Shown here in pieces: positions 54,999 to 63,960 of a DNA stretch of 64,000 nt; positions within the stretch are counted from its first letter, which is position 1; every line of letters begins with the position of its first letter. A program made the translations under genes and the position numbers. Origin of the DNA: Mesorhizobium sp. PAMC28654 (GTDB lineage Bacteria > Pseudomonadota > Alphaproteobacteria > Rhizobiales > Rhizobiaceae). The stretch lies in assembly GCF_020616515.1 (NCBI RefSeq), contig NZ_CP085135.1:1302001-1366000 (forward strand). Direction: 5' to 3'. The notes below the pieces were generated by a model that saw only the letters and a program-made list of their open reading frames with translations, did no database searches and was not told the DNA's origin.

Positions 54999-55299
54999 GA
55001 AACGCTAAAAACGCAGCAGCAACAACAAAACATCATCATCATCGGCCCGGTCGTAAGATCGGGTCGAAATGGCAAAAGGAACAAAAAGGGTACAATGCAT
55101 AAGGATGTCTTTATGTGACACCCTCTGGAAACACCAAAGCCGACCCTCTCGGATCGGCTTTGGATACCGCGAACAAGCCGAAGCCGACGCGGGGCGACGA
55201 GATCGAAATCCCATCTCCTGTAGCAAGGACATCATATGGGGAGTCGGCACTCTAAGTCGAGGTAGCTGAGGCGCATATGGCCAATGATCGGAGATCGAG
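54999..55299. other. Intergenic region after nrdJ
   Basis: Begins with short triplet repeats (GCAGCAGCAACAACA and CATCATCATCATC, about 55011-55043). A weak hairpin CCCGGTC-GTAA-GATCGGG follows. Positions 55134-55163 form a perfect 10-base inverted repeat CCAAAGCCGA / TCGGCTTTGG with a 10-base loop. A 66-residue frame at 55069 overlaps these repeats and is not convincing. Confidence 0.45.
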
Positions 55300-55443
55300 A
55301 TGGCTAACAATGAGCGCACCTCGCAATCAGTTGCCTCAAAGGCTTCCAAGCTTTTGAGCAATCCCGGTACCGCGAAGGCGGTCAAATCCGTCGCCGCTTC
55401 GGCGCTCACCCAAGCGCCGAATAAAAGCGGGAAAAGAAAATAG
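55300..55443 (+). CDS. Small basic protein of unknown function
   Basis: A 47-residue Ala/Ser/Lys-rich frame (MANNERTSQSVASKASKLL then NPGTAKAVKSVAASALTQAP) with GGAG seven bases before the ATG and a strong hairpin just after the stop. Its composition resembles a group of tiny rhizobial hypothetical proteins starting MANN-x-RTS that I recall but cannot verify. Probably real because of its ribosome site and terminator. Confidence 0.6.
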   Translation: MANNERTSQSVASKASKLLSNPGTAKAVKSVAASALTQAPNKSGKRK

Positions 55444-55460
55444 TAGCCCTGGATGATTTC

Positions 55461-55482
55461 GGCCCGGTCGAGTGACCGGGCC
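55461..55482 (+). terminator. Terminator of the small gene
   Basis: Perfect stem GGCCCGGTC-GAGT-GACCGGGCC followed by GATTTATG, 18 bases after the stop. Confidence 0.75.
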
Positions 55483-55713
55483 GATTTATGAAAAATGGAA
55501 GATTAGTTGCAGCCACCTCATTGCTGCATCGCCAACTGACCAAGTCAGATGCAGACACAATATGTGGTGTTAATTTCAAATTTGTCCCTATATGTTGAAT
55601 TTTTAGTAGACACCAAGACCCAAATCATTTAGCCTTCAGTAAGCTTACAGGGTGTCCGATTTCGGCCAACCAGAAATAAACAGCTGATATCGCTTGTATG
55701 TTTTTTGTTAAAA

Positions 55714-56352
55714 ATGACGGTGGCAAATATGTCTGGTTTGTCGGTGGAAACGATCGAAAAACGAGCTAACTTTGTTCGCGATAAACTAAATATAGATAGT
55801 GTTTTTGCATTTGACATGCATTGCGCGCTCGAAAGACTCCAACAAAAAGCAAAGAACTTCTCATTTCGGTGTGGTCGCGACGATGAGCTGGGAGACAACG
55901 AAGCGACGATGGATGACGAGACTGGTACGCTAGTCGCCCGAGCAAGTATCCTTGACGATATCAAGGCCGGCCAAACACGAGCAAGATTCACCATTGCCCA
56001 TGAGCTCGGCCACTATTTTCTTGGCCACGAAGGTCAGCGCCGCAGAAATCCCAACAAAGACGTATACGTGACTTTTAGAGAAAGATCTGAAGAAAGTGAG
56101 GCGAATATTTTTGCCTCGTATTTTCTGGTGCCGACTAAACTAGCTTGGGATATGAAAAATCCTGAAGAAATCTCTAATCGCTTTCAAGTGAGTTTGCAGG
56201 CGGCCGATATCGCATTCGAGAGAGTTCAGACAGCAAGGCGGAAGGCTAAGGGAGAGAAGCGCCGCCTTCCGGGCGCAGTGATCGATTTTTTGAAAGAAGC
56301 CCAGGAAAAAGGATTTCGCGTTAAGTCTGACATTTCAGACCCTGGCCAGTAG
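55714..56352 (+). CDS. ImmA/IrrE family metallopeptidase
   Basis: A 212-residue zinc peptidase. FTIAHELGHYFLGHEG is the HExxH site (His/Glu/His), and SEESEANIFASYFLVP supplies the third ligand region. Relatives cleave phage or stress repressors (ImmA on ICEBs1, IrrE/DdrO). There is no adjacent XRE repressor, unusual for the family. The start is uncertain: ATG 55714 or ATG 55729 (with GGTGG upstream). The gene and its 200-base upstream region are AT-richer than their neighbours, suggesting transfer. Confidence 0.88.
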   Translation: MTVANMSGLSVETIEKRANFVRDKLNIDSVFAFDMHCALERLQQKAKNFSFRCGRDDELGDNEATMDDETGTLVARASILDDIKAGQTRARFTIAHELGHYFLGHEGQRRRNPNKDVYVTFRERSEESEANIFASYFLVPTKLAWDMKNPEEISNRFQVSLQAADIAFERVQTARRKAKGEKRRLPGAVIDFLKEAQEKGFRVKSDISDPGQ

Positions 56353-56442
56353 CCATGGTCAATCCGCAGTCGGAGTGATGACGGAGCGGTGTCATCCGCC
56401 TCAGCCAAAGCAGATATTGTCGCGGATACAAGCAGGGCACCT

Positions 56443-56898
56443 TCACTCATCAATCGCCATGACGCGAACATATCCCTCCAGCTGAAGCGCGCGATCCCGA
56501 ATGACGTTGGTCGCGTCCGATGCCTGCATCGGCACAAACATCGTGCCTTGCCTTGTTTCATACAGCGCGTCTCGTGACTTCGCCTCACCGTCGCGGAAGG
56601 CCAGCCATGCGCGTTGTGACAGGCGGAGCTGTTGTGCTGCCTTCTCGGGCAATTTGTGCATGAGCGTGGCATAGGCGGCATTCATGCGGCGATCGTAGTC
56701 GTTCGATGCCGTGGCCTCACATTCGGTTTGACCAGCAGTGGAAGCATTGGCTGGGTCGTCCAGGCAGCGGTCGAGCGTGACAGCGGTTGGATCTTCCAGG
56801 GGCGAGGCCATCGGGCTTGTCGGCGATGCCAGCACCAACAGGCAAGCCAGCGCTACTTTCGTGGCAAGACGTATCCGGCCAAAGCGCTCGATCTGCAT
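56443..56898 (-). CDS. LprI-like exported protein (DUF1311)
   Basis: A 151-residue protein with a signal peptide (VALACLLVLASPTSPMA). The mature part has LDRCLDDPANASTAGQTEC and ATASNDYDRRMNAAYATLMHKL, then LRLSQRAWLAFRDGEAKSRD, the standard DUF1311/LprI pattern with the W-L-x-F-R motif. Mycobacterial LprI inhibits lysozyme; the rhizobial role is unknown. Four Cys-free helical repeats are not seen; only two Cys occur in the mature region. Confidence 0.88.
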   Translation of the reverse strand: MQIERFGRIRLATKVALACLLVLASPTSPMASPLEDPTAVTLDRCLDDPANASTAGQTECEATASNDYDRRMNAAYATLMHKLPEKAAQQLRLSQRAWLAFRDGEAKSRDALYETRQGTMFVPMQASDATNVIRDRALQLEGYVRVMAIDE

Positions 56899-57052
56899 TT
56901 CGCCTCCGAAGCATGATCCCGTCAGCGACCGTCAGGGCCGCGCGTAGAACGTCTTGTTTCCACTTCTGACGCGGTATTTAGCCGGCGTATTAACTCAGTC
57001 AGACCTACCCACGATACCAGCCAACAGGGCGACAGCCAGCTCTCGAAATAAG

Positions 57053-57469
57053 CTATATGATAACGTAGACGAGCCCCTCTTCCTTGACGGTTTCAAACGT
57101 CGTCGCCGCAAGTTTGTCATCCGCCACGCAAGATGGCGCATTGCCGACGGCGGTTTCAAACCTGCGCACCTTGATGCGGGCCGGGTCGATCTGCGATTGG
57201 CCCGTCTCGATATCGAACTCCCAATGGTGCCACGGGCAACGGATGATCATGTTGCGCCGGCAATATTGGTGCTGACCGGGAACCGTGGCCCGAAGCTCTC
57301 CGATCTGGTCGCCTTGTGACAGTGGGCCGCCCTGGTGCGGGCATCTGTCTGCCAGGGCGTAGAAGGCGCCGTCCACGTGGAAAACGACGATCGAGCGGCC
57401 CGCCACGTCGACTTTCAGCCGGCCGCCGTCCGGAATGTCGCTGATAGAAGCGACCGGATGGCGTGTCAT
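57053..57469 (-). CDS. Rieske (2Fe-2S) protein
   Basis: A 138-residue ferredoxin-type Rieske domain. Cluster ligands are C-x-H in DRCPHQGGPL (about 42-51) and C-x2-H in RCPWHHWEFD. It is small, without a dioxygenase catalytic domain, so it is probably an electron carrier for an oxygenase. Its ATG overlaps the stop of the upstream amidohydrolase by four bases, which means the two are coupled. Confidence 0.92.
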   Translation of the reverse strand: MTRHPVASISDIPDGGRLKVDVAGRSIVVFHVDGAFYALADRCPHQGGPLSQGDQIGELRATVPGQHQYCRRNMIIRCPWHHWEFDIETGQSQIDPARIKVRRFETAVGNAPSCVADDKLAATTFETVKEEGLVYVII

Positions 57470-58572
57470 CGTGCGGTTCCATAAAGGGCCGCGGCGTTGT
57501 CATAAAGAATGGCGCGCTTGAGTTTCGCATCGATATGCGGCGGCAGCGAATGGCGTGGATCGTCAAAATCCCAGTGGGGATAGTCCGACGAAAACACAAC
57601 CCGGTCATGACCGATCCAGTCGATGATGTCGACGAGATGCCTCTTGTTCTCGGGTTCCTCCATGGGTTGGGTCGCGACCCAGAGATGTTGTTTCAGATAT
57701 TCGGATGGAGGACGGGTCACATGCGGAACTTCGTCGCGCATACGGGCCCAAAGCCGGTCCAGCCGCCAGCCAAGCGCGGGTATCCAGGCAAGGCCGGCCT
57801 CCAGCAAGACGATCCGGGTACCAGGAAAGCGCTCGAACAGGCCCTCGAAGATCATGCTAGTCAGCATCGCCTGGGCCGAGGGGGCATGCTCGGTCATTTC
57901 CTCCATATAGTAGGAAGGCCAGCCTGTCGGCGTGATCGCCTGGCCCGAATATCCGAAAACATGGATGCCAACCGGAAGATTTGCCGCTTCCGCCGCTTCG
58001 AAGATCGGCCAGTATCGGCGCTGTCCTAGCAGCTCGGCCGTGCGGCTGAGGAGGAGCACCTGGGCAAAGCGGCCATCGCCGGCGAAATGTTCGATCTCGG
58101 CGCGCGCCAGCGCCGCGTTTTCATAGGGAACGCAGATCGAGCATTTGAGCCTCGGCTCCGGCTCATTGTAGAGATCGAGCTGCCATTGATTGCTGGCACG
58201 GCATAGCGCCGCCGAATAGTCGTCTCCGAGCACGCCCTGGCCTGTTGGCCAAAGTGGATTCATGATCCCGAATTCCATGTTGTAGAGGTCGAGAAGCTGG
58301 TCGCGCAGCATGCCGACATCGGATCCAGGCAGCCCTCCATTCGCAGGCCAGGTGTCACGCCGCGAGGAAGCCGGCGCCGCTTTTGGATACGGATTCCCGT
58401 CCTGATAGCCCATCCGGTAGCGTAGCCCATAGGTCGCGAGATGCGCCTGCCAACGCTTGCTGAGGAAGGGCTTGAGATCGTCCACGGAGGTGAGTTTTGG
58501 ATGCACGTCGCAATCGATAATGGTCTGGGCGACAGGCGTGCTCGAAGGCGTCACGGCCGGATGAATGGTCAT
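57466..58572 (-). CDS. Amidohydrolase-2 family enzyme, copy A
   Basis: A 368-residue TIM-barrel enzyme of the ACMSD/resorcylate-decarboxylase group. Metal-binding IIDCDVHPKL begins the barrel (D-x-H), GIHVFGYSGQA supplies the third His, and VVFSSDYPHWDFD the final Asp. Members hydrolyse or decarboxylate carboxylated aromatics or lactones. Overlaps the Rieske gene on one side and its paralogue (58569) by four bases on the other: a tight three-gene operon. Confidence 0.9.
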   Translation of the reverse strand: MTIHPAVTPSSTPVAQTIIDCDVHPKLTSVDDLKPFLSKRWQAHLATYGLRYRMGYQDGNPYPKAAPASSRRDTWPANGGLPGSDVGMLRDQLLDLYNMEFGIMNPLWPTGQGVLGDDYSAALCRASNQWQLDLYNEPEPRLKCSICVPYENAALARAEIEHFAGDGRFAQVLLLSRTAELLGQRRYWPIFEAAEAANLPVGIHVFGYSGQAITPTGWPSYYMEEMTEHAPSAQAMLTSMIFEGLFERFPGTRIVLLEAGLAWIPALGWRLDRLWARMRDEVPHVTRPPSEYLKQHLWVATQPMEEPENKRHLVDIIDWIGHDRVVFSSDYPHWDFDDPRHSLPPHIDAKLKRAILYDNAAALYGTAR

Positions 58573-59663
58573 GCGTGCTGCTCCTGCAGACGGGGATAAC
58601 TCGCGACCGGATTTTCCACCGCGATCTTGCGGATGAGCGTCGCATCAAATCCGGCGGGCAGAACGGCATCGCCGTCGAACTGCCAGTGCGGATAGTCTGA
58701 CGAAAACAGCAGCATGTCGTCGGAGCCAATATGATCGATCAGTCGGGACACGATATCCGGATTGTCCGGAACGTCGAAAGGTTGCGTGGTCAACCGCACG
58801 TGATCGCGTATGATTTCCGCTGGCGGGCGGTCGACCCAGGGCGTTTCGAACCGCAGCCCCCTCCAGAATTTGCCGAAACGCCAGAGGAACGCCGGAAGCC
58901 AACTGACGCCGGATTCCAACAGGACGACCTTGAGGGAAGGAAATTCCGTGAACACGCCCTCCGAAACGAGGCTGGCCAGCTGTCCCTGCATGATCTGCGA
59001 CTGAGCCGCATAGTCCTCGGTAACCGTATTCGGCCAGCCGACGGACGTAACGGGATGGTGGTATGCGCTGCCGGCATGGATGCCAATCGGCAACCCATGT
59101 TTGACCGCGACCTTGTACAGCGGCCAGTAGCTGCGATGCCCGTAGGGCATGTGGGCCGAGGACGGAAACAGCAGCTGCACGAACCGGCGGTCCGCGGCGC
59201 AGCGTTCGACCTCGGCGACGGCAGCCTCGATATCCTGCAACGGTGGCACAATGGAAGCGCGCAGGCCTGGATGCTTGTCGAGCCACTCCGACCGCGTCCA
59301 GTCGTTCAGCGCCTTGGTCACGGCGATGGCCATGTAGGCGTCGTAAAGCATATGGACGCCGCAAAGATTGTTGAGGATCCCGGCGCGCGCGCCAAAATGG
59401 TCCAGGGCCTCCCTGGCCAACCGTTCCGGTGTGTTGGTGAGGCCGCCGGCCGGGTCGCGCCAGTCCGGGCGGCAGGTCAGTGGCGCGTTGTTGGGATAGG
59501 CGATGCTGTCGAGCTGGACGATCCCCCGAGACGCAATCAGGTCCTGCCAGACATCCGGCAGGAACGGCATGAGCTGGCTCATGGTAGGGTTGGGGTGGTG
59601 AATGTCGCAATTCACGCTGCCGGCTGGCAGCAACGCATTGGCCCGGTGCGTCAGCAATGTCAT
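58569..59663 (-). CDS. Amidohydrolase-2 family enzyme, copy B
   Basis: A 364-residue paralogue of copy A. Motifs in order: VNCDIHHPNPTMSQL (D-x-H), GIHAGSAYHHPVTS and MLLFSSDYPHWQFDGD. Both copies share the ordering WLDKHPGLRASIVPP / LYNEPEPRLKCSICVPY. First gene of the leftward operon with copy A and the Rieske protein. Two related subunits or two successive steps of one pathway are possible. Confidence 0.9.
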   Translation of the reverse strand: MTLLTHRANALLPAGSVNCDIHHPNPTMSQLMPFLPDVWQDLIASRGIVQLDSIAYPNNAPLTCRPDWRDPAGGLTNTPERLAREALDHFGARAGILNNLCGVHMLYDAYMAIAVTKALNDWTRSEWLDKHPGLRASIVPPLQDIEAAVAEVERCAADRRFVQLLFPSSAHMPYGHRSYWPLYKVAVKHGLPIGIHAGSAYHHPVTSVGWPNTVTEDYAAQSQIMQGQLASLVSEGVFTEFPSLKVVLLESGVSWLPAFLWRFGKFWRGLRFETPWVDRPPAEIIRDHVRLTTQPFDVPDNPDIVSRLIDHIGSDDMLLFSSDYPHWQFDGDAVLPAGFDATLIRKIAVENPVASYPRLQEQHA

Positions 59664-59960
59664 GATCCCTGGACTTTCCGTAGAGGCAAAAGTCGTGTTT
59701 CACTCGACGTATGCCCGGCCGTTCTCGTCGGCCTTGCACGGCAGGTAAGGGAGTATGTTCCCGCACCGAGAGCAGTGCAATCGCCCGACTTCACGAGTTA
59801 AATTTGATGGATCGCGGCCCTGGCCGGCATCATTTTCTCGTCAACATTCGCGAATTTTTCGCCTGGTTCGCTGCCCCCAAGGCGGTGAGACATAGGCAGC
59901 GAGACCGCTGTGGACCGCCGACGACGGACTGGCAATGCCCTGGGAAGGCGGGCAATTGCG

Positions 59961-60929
59961 CTATTGTTCGGGCCGACGTTCGTCCGACGGCAGACAGCCG
60001 AATTGCACGCGATAGCTCTGTGCGAAATAGGACTGCGATGCAAAGCCTGTCGCCAACGCGACACTGAGGATCGACAGAGGCGTTTGTCGCAGGAGCGCCC
60101 GGGCCCGCTCCAGCCGCAGTGTGATGTAGTAGCGGCCGGGCGTCATGTTCACCTGCAGCGAGAACAGGCGCTCCAGCTGGCGCACGGACAACCCGCCCTC
60201 CTTCGCAAGCTGTACCACTGAAAGCGGCTTTTCCAGATTGTCCGCCATGAGTTCGATGACCCTACGCAGCGCCACGGACTTGCTGGCCAGGTCGCGACCC
60301 GGACCGACGCGTTGTCGGTCGCTGGGGGAGCGGACACGCTCGTGCTGAAACTGCCCGGCGACCTCGTTGGCGATCACAGTGCCCAGGTCCCGCCTGATGA
60401 TCTCCAGGAACAAATCCATCGACGTCGTGCCGCCGGCGGACGTGTAGCGCTTTCGGTCGATCTCGTAGACGTTGCCCGTGCATTCGATGTCGGGGAATTT
60501 TTCCTGGAAACCCGCACGGTTTTCCCAGTGGATGGTGCAGCGATGGCCTTCGAGCTGCCCCGCTTCAGCCAAGACGTGACTGCCGAGCGTAAGAGCGCCA
60601 AGTGAAGAGCCCCGCCTGCCCCACCGGCGCAACGCCGATAGCACGGACACCTTTTCCGGAAAATCGATCGCCGTTCCGGCGCAGACGAATGCAATGTCGC
60701 TGCTCGGCACAGTCTCCAGCGAATAATCGACGTTGAGCTTCATGCCGTTGGACGCCATGACCGGCTGCCCATCGAACGAAATCGTGATCCACCTGTAGAA
60801 CTGCCTGCCAACGGTGTGATTTGCGGTGCGCATGGTGTCCACGGCGGAGGCAAGGCTGAACATCGGAAACCGGTGCACAAGGAGAAATGCGATTGTCCGG
60901 GGAGCATCTGCCGCGCTTGTGTCCGTCAA
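59961..60929 (-). CDS. GlxA-type AraC family regulator
   Basis: A 322-residue regulator. The N-terminal DJ-1/PfpI-like domain (about 8-180) contains FLLVHRFPMFSLASAVDTMR, ALTLGSHVLAEAGQLEGHR and SAGGTTSMDLFLEII, while the C-terminal AraC HTH pair (about 215-315) contains LSVVQLAKEGGLSVRQLERLF and ILSVALATGFASQSYFAQSYRVQFG. TTG at 60929 is preferred; an in-frame extension to 61058 crosses a tandem DNA repeat and is not typical of the family. It lies upstream of the amidohydrolase operon and divergent from a solute-binding gene, so it probably controls both. Confidence 0.87.
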   Translation of the reverse strand: MTDTSAADAPRTIAFLLVHRFPMFSLASAVDTMRTANHTVGRQFYRWITISFDGQPVMASNGMKLNVDYSLETVPSSDIAFVCAGTAIDFPEKVSVLSALRRWGRRGSSLGALTLGSHVLAEAGQLEGHRCTIHWENRAGFQEKFPDIECTGNVYEIDRKRYTSAGGTTSMDLFLEIIRRDLGTVIANEVAGQFQHERVRSPSDRQRVGPGRDLASKSVALRRVIELMADNLEKPLSVVQLAKEGGLSVRQLERLFSLQVNMTPGRYYITLRLERARALLRQTPLSILSVALATGFASQSYFAQSYRVQFGCLPSDERRPEQ

Positions 60930-61347
60930 TCTTTTCTCATTCCTCAAGAGCCGGGTACTTGCGACGAAACACAGCTTGGCCACGAAACACGGCTTGGCTT
61001 GGCTTGGCATGGTCACCTTCCGGCCCGCCAACATTCCGGCGATTTGGTCAGCACGCAATATCAGGGAGCGGCGCGCATTGCCGTTTTTCCGAAATCATTC
61101 ACCGGGATTCTTATCTGTTCGTGCCGTTGATCGCGAAGGCCGTGCAGGATTGATCCCCTCAGACCAGGCGGATTCATTTCCGCGCTCGAACAGACATCGA
61201 TTTTCTTGCCAAGATTGTCGGATTTCCGCGAAACGCCCCTCTTCTGAAACCCGCATAGTCCATTGATTCTCCTTCCCTTCGGCGTCAAGCGCCGTCGGCG
61301 CAAGGCGAAGTTCCAACCGGCGGAAAGCCAACGATGGGGGTTCGCAG
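60930..61347. promoter_or_regulatory. Divergent promoter region with tandem repeat
   Basis: About 418 bases between the regulator and the solute-binding protein. Two near-identical 17-base direct repeats (ACGAAACAC-A/G-GCTTGGC) lie at 60964-60980 and 60982-60998 and run into TTGGC repeats to about 61008. They may be regulator sites or a replication slippage product. No gene is seen. Confidence 0.45.
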
Positions 61348-63000
61348 ATGACATTCTACAAGAGCAAGAAGGACAGCGTTCCGGATCATATCCGTGAACT
61401 GGCCGAGAGCGCGAAATCCGGCGACATGGATCGCCGCGAATTTCTGGCGATGGCCAGCGTTTTCGGCGCCTCGACGGCGATGGCCTACGGCATGATCGGC
61501 ATTGCCGCCCCCAGTCAAGCACGCGCGGATGAGCCCAAGAGGGGCGGCGTGATCAAGGTTGCAATGTACGTCAAGGATCCAAAGGACCCGCGTACGGCCG
61601 ACTGGTCCCAGATCACGACCGCACAGCGCCAGACGCTCGAGCCGTTGGTGAAATATACACGCGACTTCACCTTCGAGCCTTACCTGCTGGAAAGCTGGGA
61701 CGTGAATGACGACGCCACGGAGTATGTCCTGCATGTTCGCCAGGGTGTGACATGGACCAATGGCGACGCTTTCAACGCCGATGACGTCATTTTCAATTTC
61801 ACGCGCTGGTGCGACAAGGGCGCCGAAGGCAATTCGATGGCGGGCCGCATGGGCAGCCTGGTCGATGCGAAAACCGGAAAGCTGCGCGAAGGCGCAATCA
61901 CCAAGGTCGACGACAAGACCGTGAAGCTCTCCCTCCTCAAGTCGGACATCGCGCTCATTCCGAACGTCTGCGACTATCCGGCGCTCGTCGTTCACCGCAG
62001 TTTCGACGAGAAGGGCGCGAATTTTGTCGCCAACCCGATCGGCACTGGTCCGTTCGAACTCGTCTCCTACGATGTCGGCGACAAGGTCGTCTACAAGCGT
62101 CGCGAGGATGGAAAGTGGTGGAACGGCGAAACCTATCTCGACGGCATCGAATTCATCGACTACGGGACCGACCCGTCGGCGGTTGCCAGTGCCTTCGAGG
62201 CGGGCGAGATCCACACCAACTATGAAACCTCCGCGGACTATGTGCCGATCCTCGACGGGCTTGGCCTGGCGAAGTCCGAGGTCGTGACCGCCTCGACAAT
62301 CGTCGCGCGCACCAATGTCAAGAACAAGCCCTATGACGACCAGAGGGTCCGTCACGCGCTGCAACTCGCGGTCGACAATTCGGTCGTGCTTCAGCTTGGA
62401 TACTACAATGCCGGCGAGCCCGCCGAAAACCATCACGTCTGCAAGATTCACCCCGAATACGCGGAACTTCCGAAGGTCGCCCGCGACCCGGTCAAGGCCA
62501 AGGCGCTGATGGCCGAGGCCGGCCAGGCCGACTTCGAGCACGAACTGATCACGGTGGACGAGGATTGGCACAGGAACAGCGGTGACGCTATCGCCGCACA
62601 GCTTCGCGAGGCGGGCATCAAGGTCAAGCGGACGGTTCTGCCGGGCTCGACGTTCTGGAACGATTGGACCAAGTATCCCTACTCCATGACGAACTGGAAC
62701 ATGCGTCCGTTGGGCGTGCAGATCCTGGCGACAGCCTACCGTACAGGGGAATCCTGGAACGAATCCGCCTATTCCAACCCGGATTTCGACGCCAAGGTTG
62801 GCGAGGCCCTCTCGGTGGCGGATCCCGCCAAGCGCAAGGCCCTGATGGCCGATATCCAGAAGATGCTCCAGGACTCGGGCATCATCATCCAGCCGTACTG
62901 GCGCAAGCTCTACAACCACTCGGTAGCGTCCGTGAAAAACCACGGCATGCACCCGACCTACGAGCATGACTTCGGCAAAGTCTGGCTCGACGAAGCATAA
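61348..63000 (+). CDS. ABC transporter substrate-binding protein (peptide type, family 5), Tat signal
   Basis: A 550-residue periplasmic binding protein. The N-terminus contains [15 protein letters not shown], a twin-arginine-type signal (S/D-R-R-x-F-L), ahead of [15 protein letters not shown]. Family 5 marks are [38 protein letters not shown], and [17 protein letters not shown] is about seven bases before the ATG. No permease or ATPase gene follows; a leftward lysozyme gene is next, so it is an orphan here. It may serve the divergent amidohydrolase pathway. Confidence 0.93.
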   Translation: MTFYKSKKDSVPDHIRELAESAKSGDMDRREFLAMASVFGASTAMAYGMIGIAAPSQARADEPKRGGVIKVAMYVKDPKDPRTADWSQITTAQRQTLEPLVKYTRDFTFEPYLLESWDVNDDATEYVLHVRQGVTWTNGDAFNADDVIFNFTRWCDKGAEGNSMAGRMGSLVDAKTGKLREGAITKVDDKTVKLSLLKSDIALIPNVCDYPALVVHRSFDEKGANFVANPIGTGPFELVSYDVGDKVVYKRREDGKWWNGETYLDGIEFIDYGTDPSAVASAFEAGEIHTNYETSADYVPILDGLGLAKSEVVTASTIVARTNVKNKPYDDQRVRHALQLAVDNSVVLQLGYYNAGEPAENHHVCKIHPEYAELPKVARDPVKAKALMAEAGQADFEHELITVDEDWHRNSGDAIAAQLREAGIKVKRTVLPGSTFWNDWTKYPYSMTNWNMRPLGVQILATAYRTGESWNESAYSNPDFDAKVGEALSVADPAKRKALMADIQKMLQDSGIIIQPYWRKLYNHSVASVKNHGMHPTYEHDFGKVWLDEA

Positions 63001-63093
63001 ACAGCTTCAAACCTCAGAGGGCGCTGGCCGAACCGACGGCCACCGCCCAAGGGTGCTGCTGGCAATGGAGCCAGCCTTTCCCGTCGGCCTGTT

Positions 63094-63960
63094 TCAGTCG
63101 GCGTCGGCCACGGTAGTCCGCCCTCCGGCCCAAGCGCGCCATTGCCTCTCGTCGCCGTGGAACACGTTGAGGTCGATGCGGCCCGTCACTCCGTGCGAGA
63201 GGCCGGAGCCGGAATACTGCCAGAACAGCCATTTGCGACCAGGATAGACCTTTGACGGGTGCTGCGCCACGGCACGCAGCCAGAATGGATAATCCAGGAA
63301 CGCGCCCTGCAGGTTATCGCGGTAGAAGTCGGGCGCGGTGTAGATGATCGGGCGCTGGCCATAGTGGCGCTCCAGCTTGTCCATGAACACCTGCATCTTC
63401 TCCAGCACCTTCTCGCGCGACGGCCGGCGCTTGCAGGTCGATTCCCCGTTCCACTCGACGTCGATGACCGGCGGCAGAGCGCCCTCCATCCTCGGCACAT
63501 TGCGGATGAACCAGTCGGCCTGCTCGCCGGCGGTGCGGCACCAATAGAAGAAATGATAGGCGCCGCGCTTCAGCCCGGCTGCCTCTGCGCCACGCCAGTT
63601 CTTCATGAACATCGGATCGAGGTGATCGCCGCCATCCGTCGCCTTGATGTAGGCGAAGTTGGCGCCCTGGGCGCGCAGCTTCTCCCAGTTGACGTCGCCC
63701 TGCCAGCGCGAGACGTCGACGCCGTGCACGGCCAGATGCCTGGGCGAAGACCTGCCGAAATTGATCGGCTTGGCGTCGCGAAACGCATAACGCGTGAGCG
63801 GTCCGGAAAGCATGAGGGGAGCGGAGCGCGAGAATAGTTTCGGTGGCGAGACCAGGGCTGCCGGCTCGACTGGCGGATCGACATTGTCGGGCAATTCAGG
63901 CGATGACAACGCCACCGTTTCTTCCTCGGCCAGACCAAAGGGCCGAACACTTTCAGCCAC
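63094..63960 (-). CDS. GH25 lysozyme-like muramidase, N-terminus uncertain
   Basis: A 288-residue glycoside hydrolase family 25 domain preceded by a Pro/Glu-rich segment. Catalytic and binding features: HGVDVSRWQGDVNWEKL, FAYIKATDGG, AYHFFYW and PPVIDVEWNG (catalytic Asp/Glu). It likely cuts peptidoglycan. The GTG at 63960 has GAGGAGG upstream, but the frame remains open to the window edge without a signal peptide, so the true start may lie further upstream. Confidence 0.88.
   Translation of the reverse strand: MAESVRPFGLAEEETVALSSPELPDNVDPPVEPAALVSPPKLFSRSAPLMLSGPLTRYAFRDAKPINFGRSSPRHLAVHGVDVSRWQGDVNWEKLRAQGANFAYIKATDGGDHLDPMFMKNWRGAEAAGLKRGAYHFFYWCRTAGEQADWFIRNVPRMEGALPPVIDVEWNGESTCKRRPSREKVLEKMQVFMDKLERHYGQRPIIYTAPDFYRDNLQGAFLDYPFWLRAVAQHPSKVYPGRKWLFWQYSGSGLSHGVTGRIDLNVFHGDERQWRAWAGGRTTVADAD

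Noticed and set aside
55069..55269. 66-residue frame between nrdJ and the small gene
   Set aside because: It spans a perfect hairpin and lacks a ribosome site or family resemblance.
55005..55409. 134-residue minus-strand frame
   Set aside because: Ends in poly-Leu/Asp encoded by simple triplet repeats and is antisense to the better supported small gene.
58731..59801. 356-residue plus-strand frame across amidohydrolase B
   Set aside because: Antisense to a clear amidohydrolase; composition typical of a mirror frame.
61285..62967. 560-residue minus-strand frame across the solute-binding gene
   Set aside because: Antisense to a clear family 5 binding protein; no recognisable domain.
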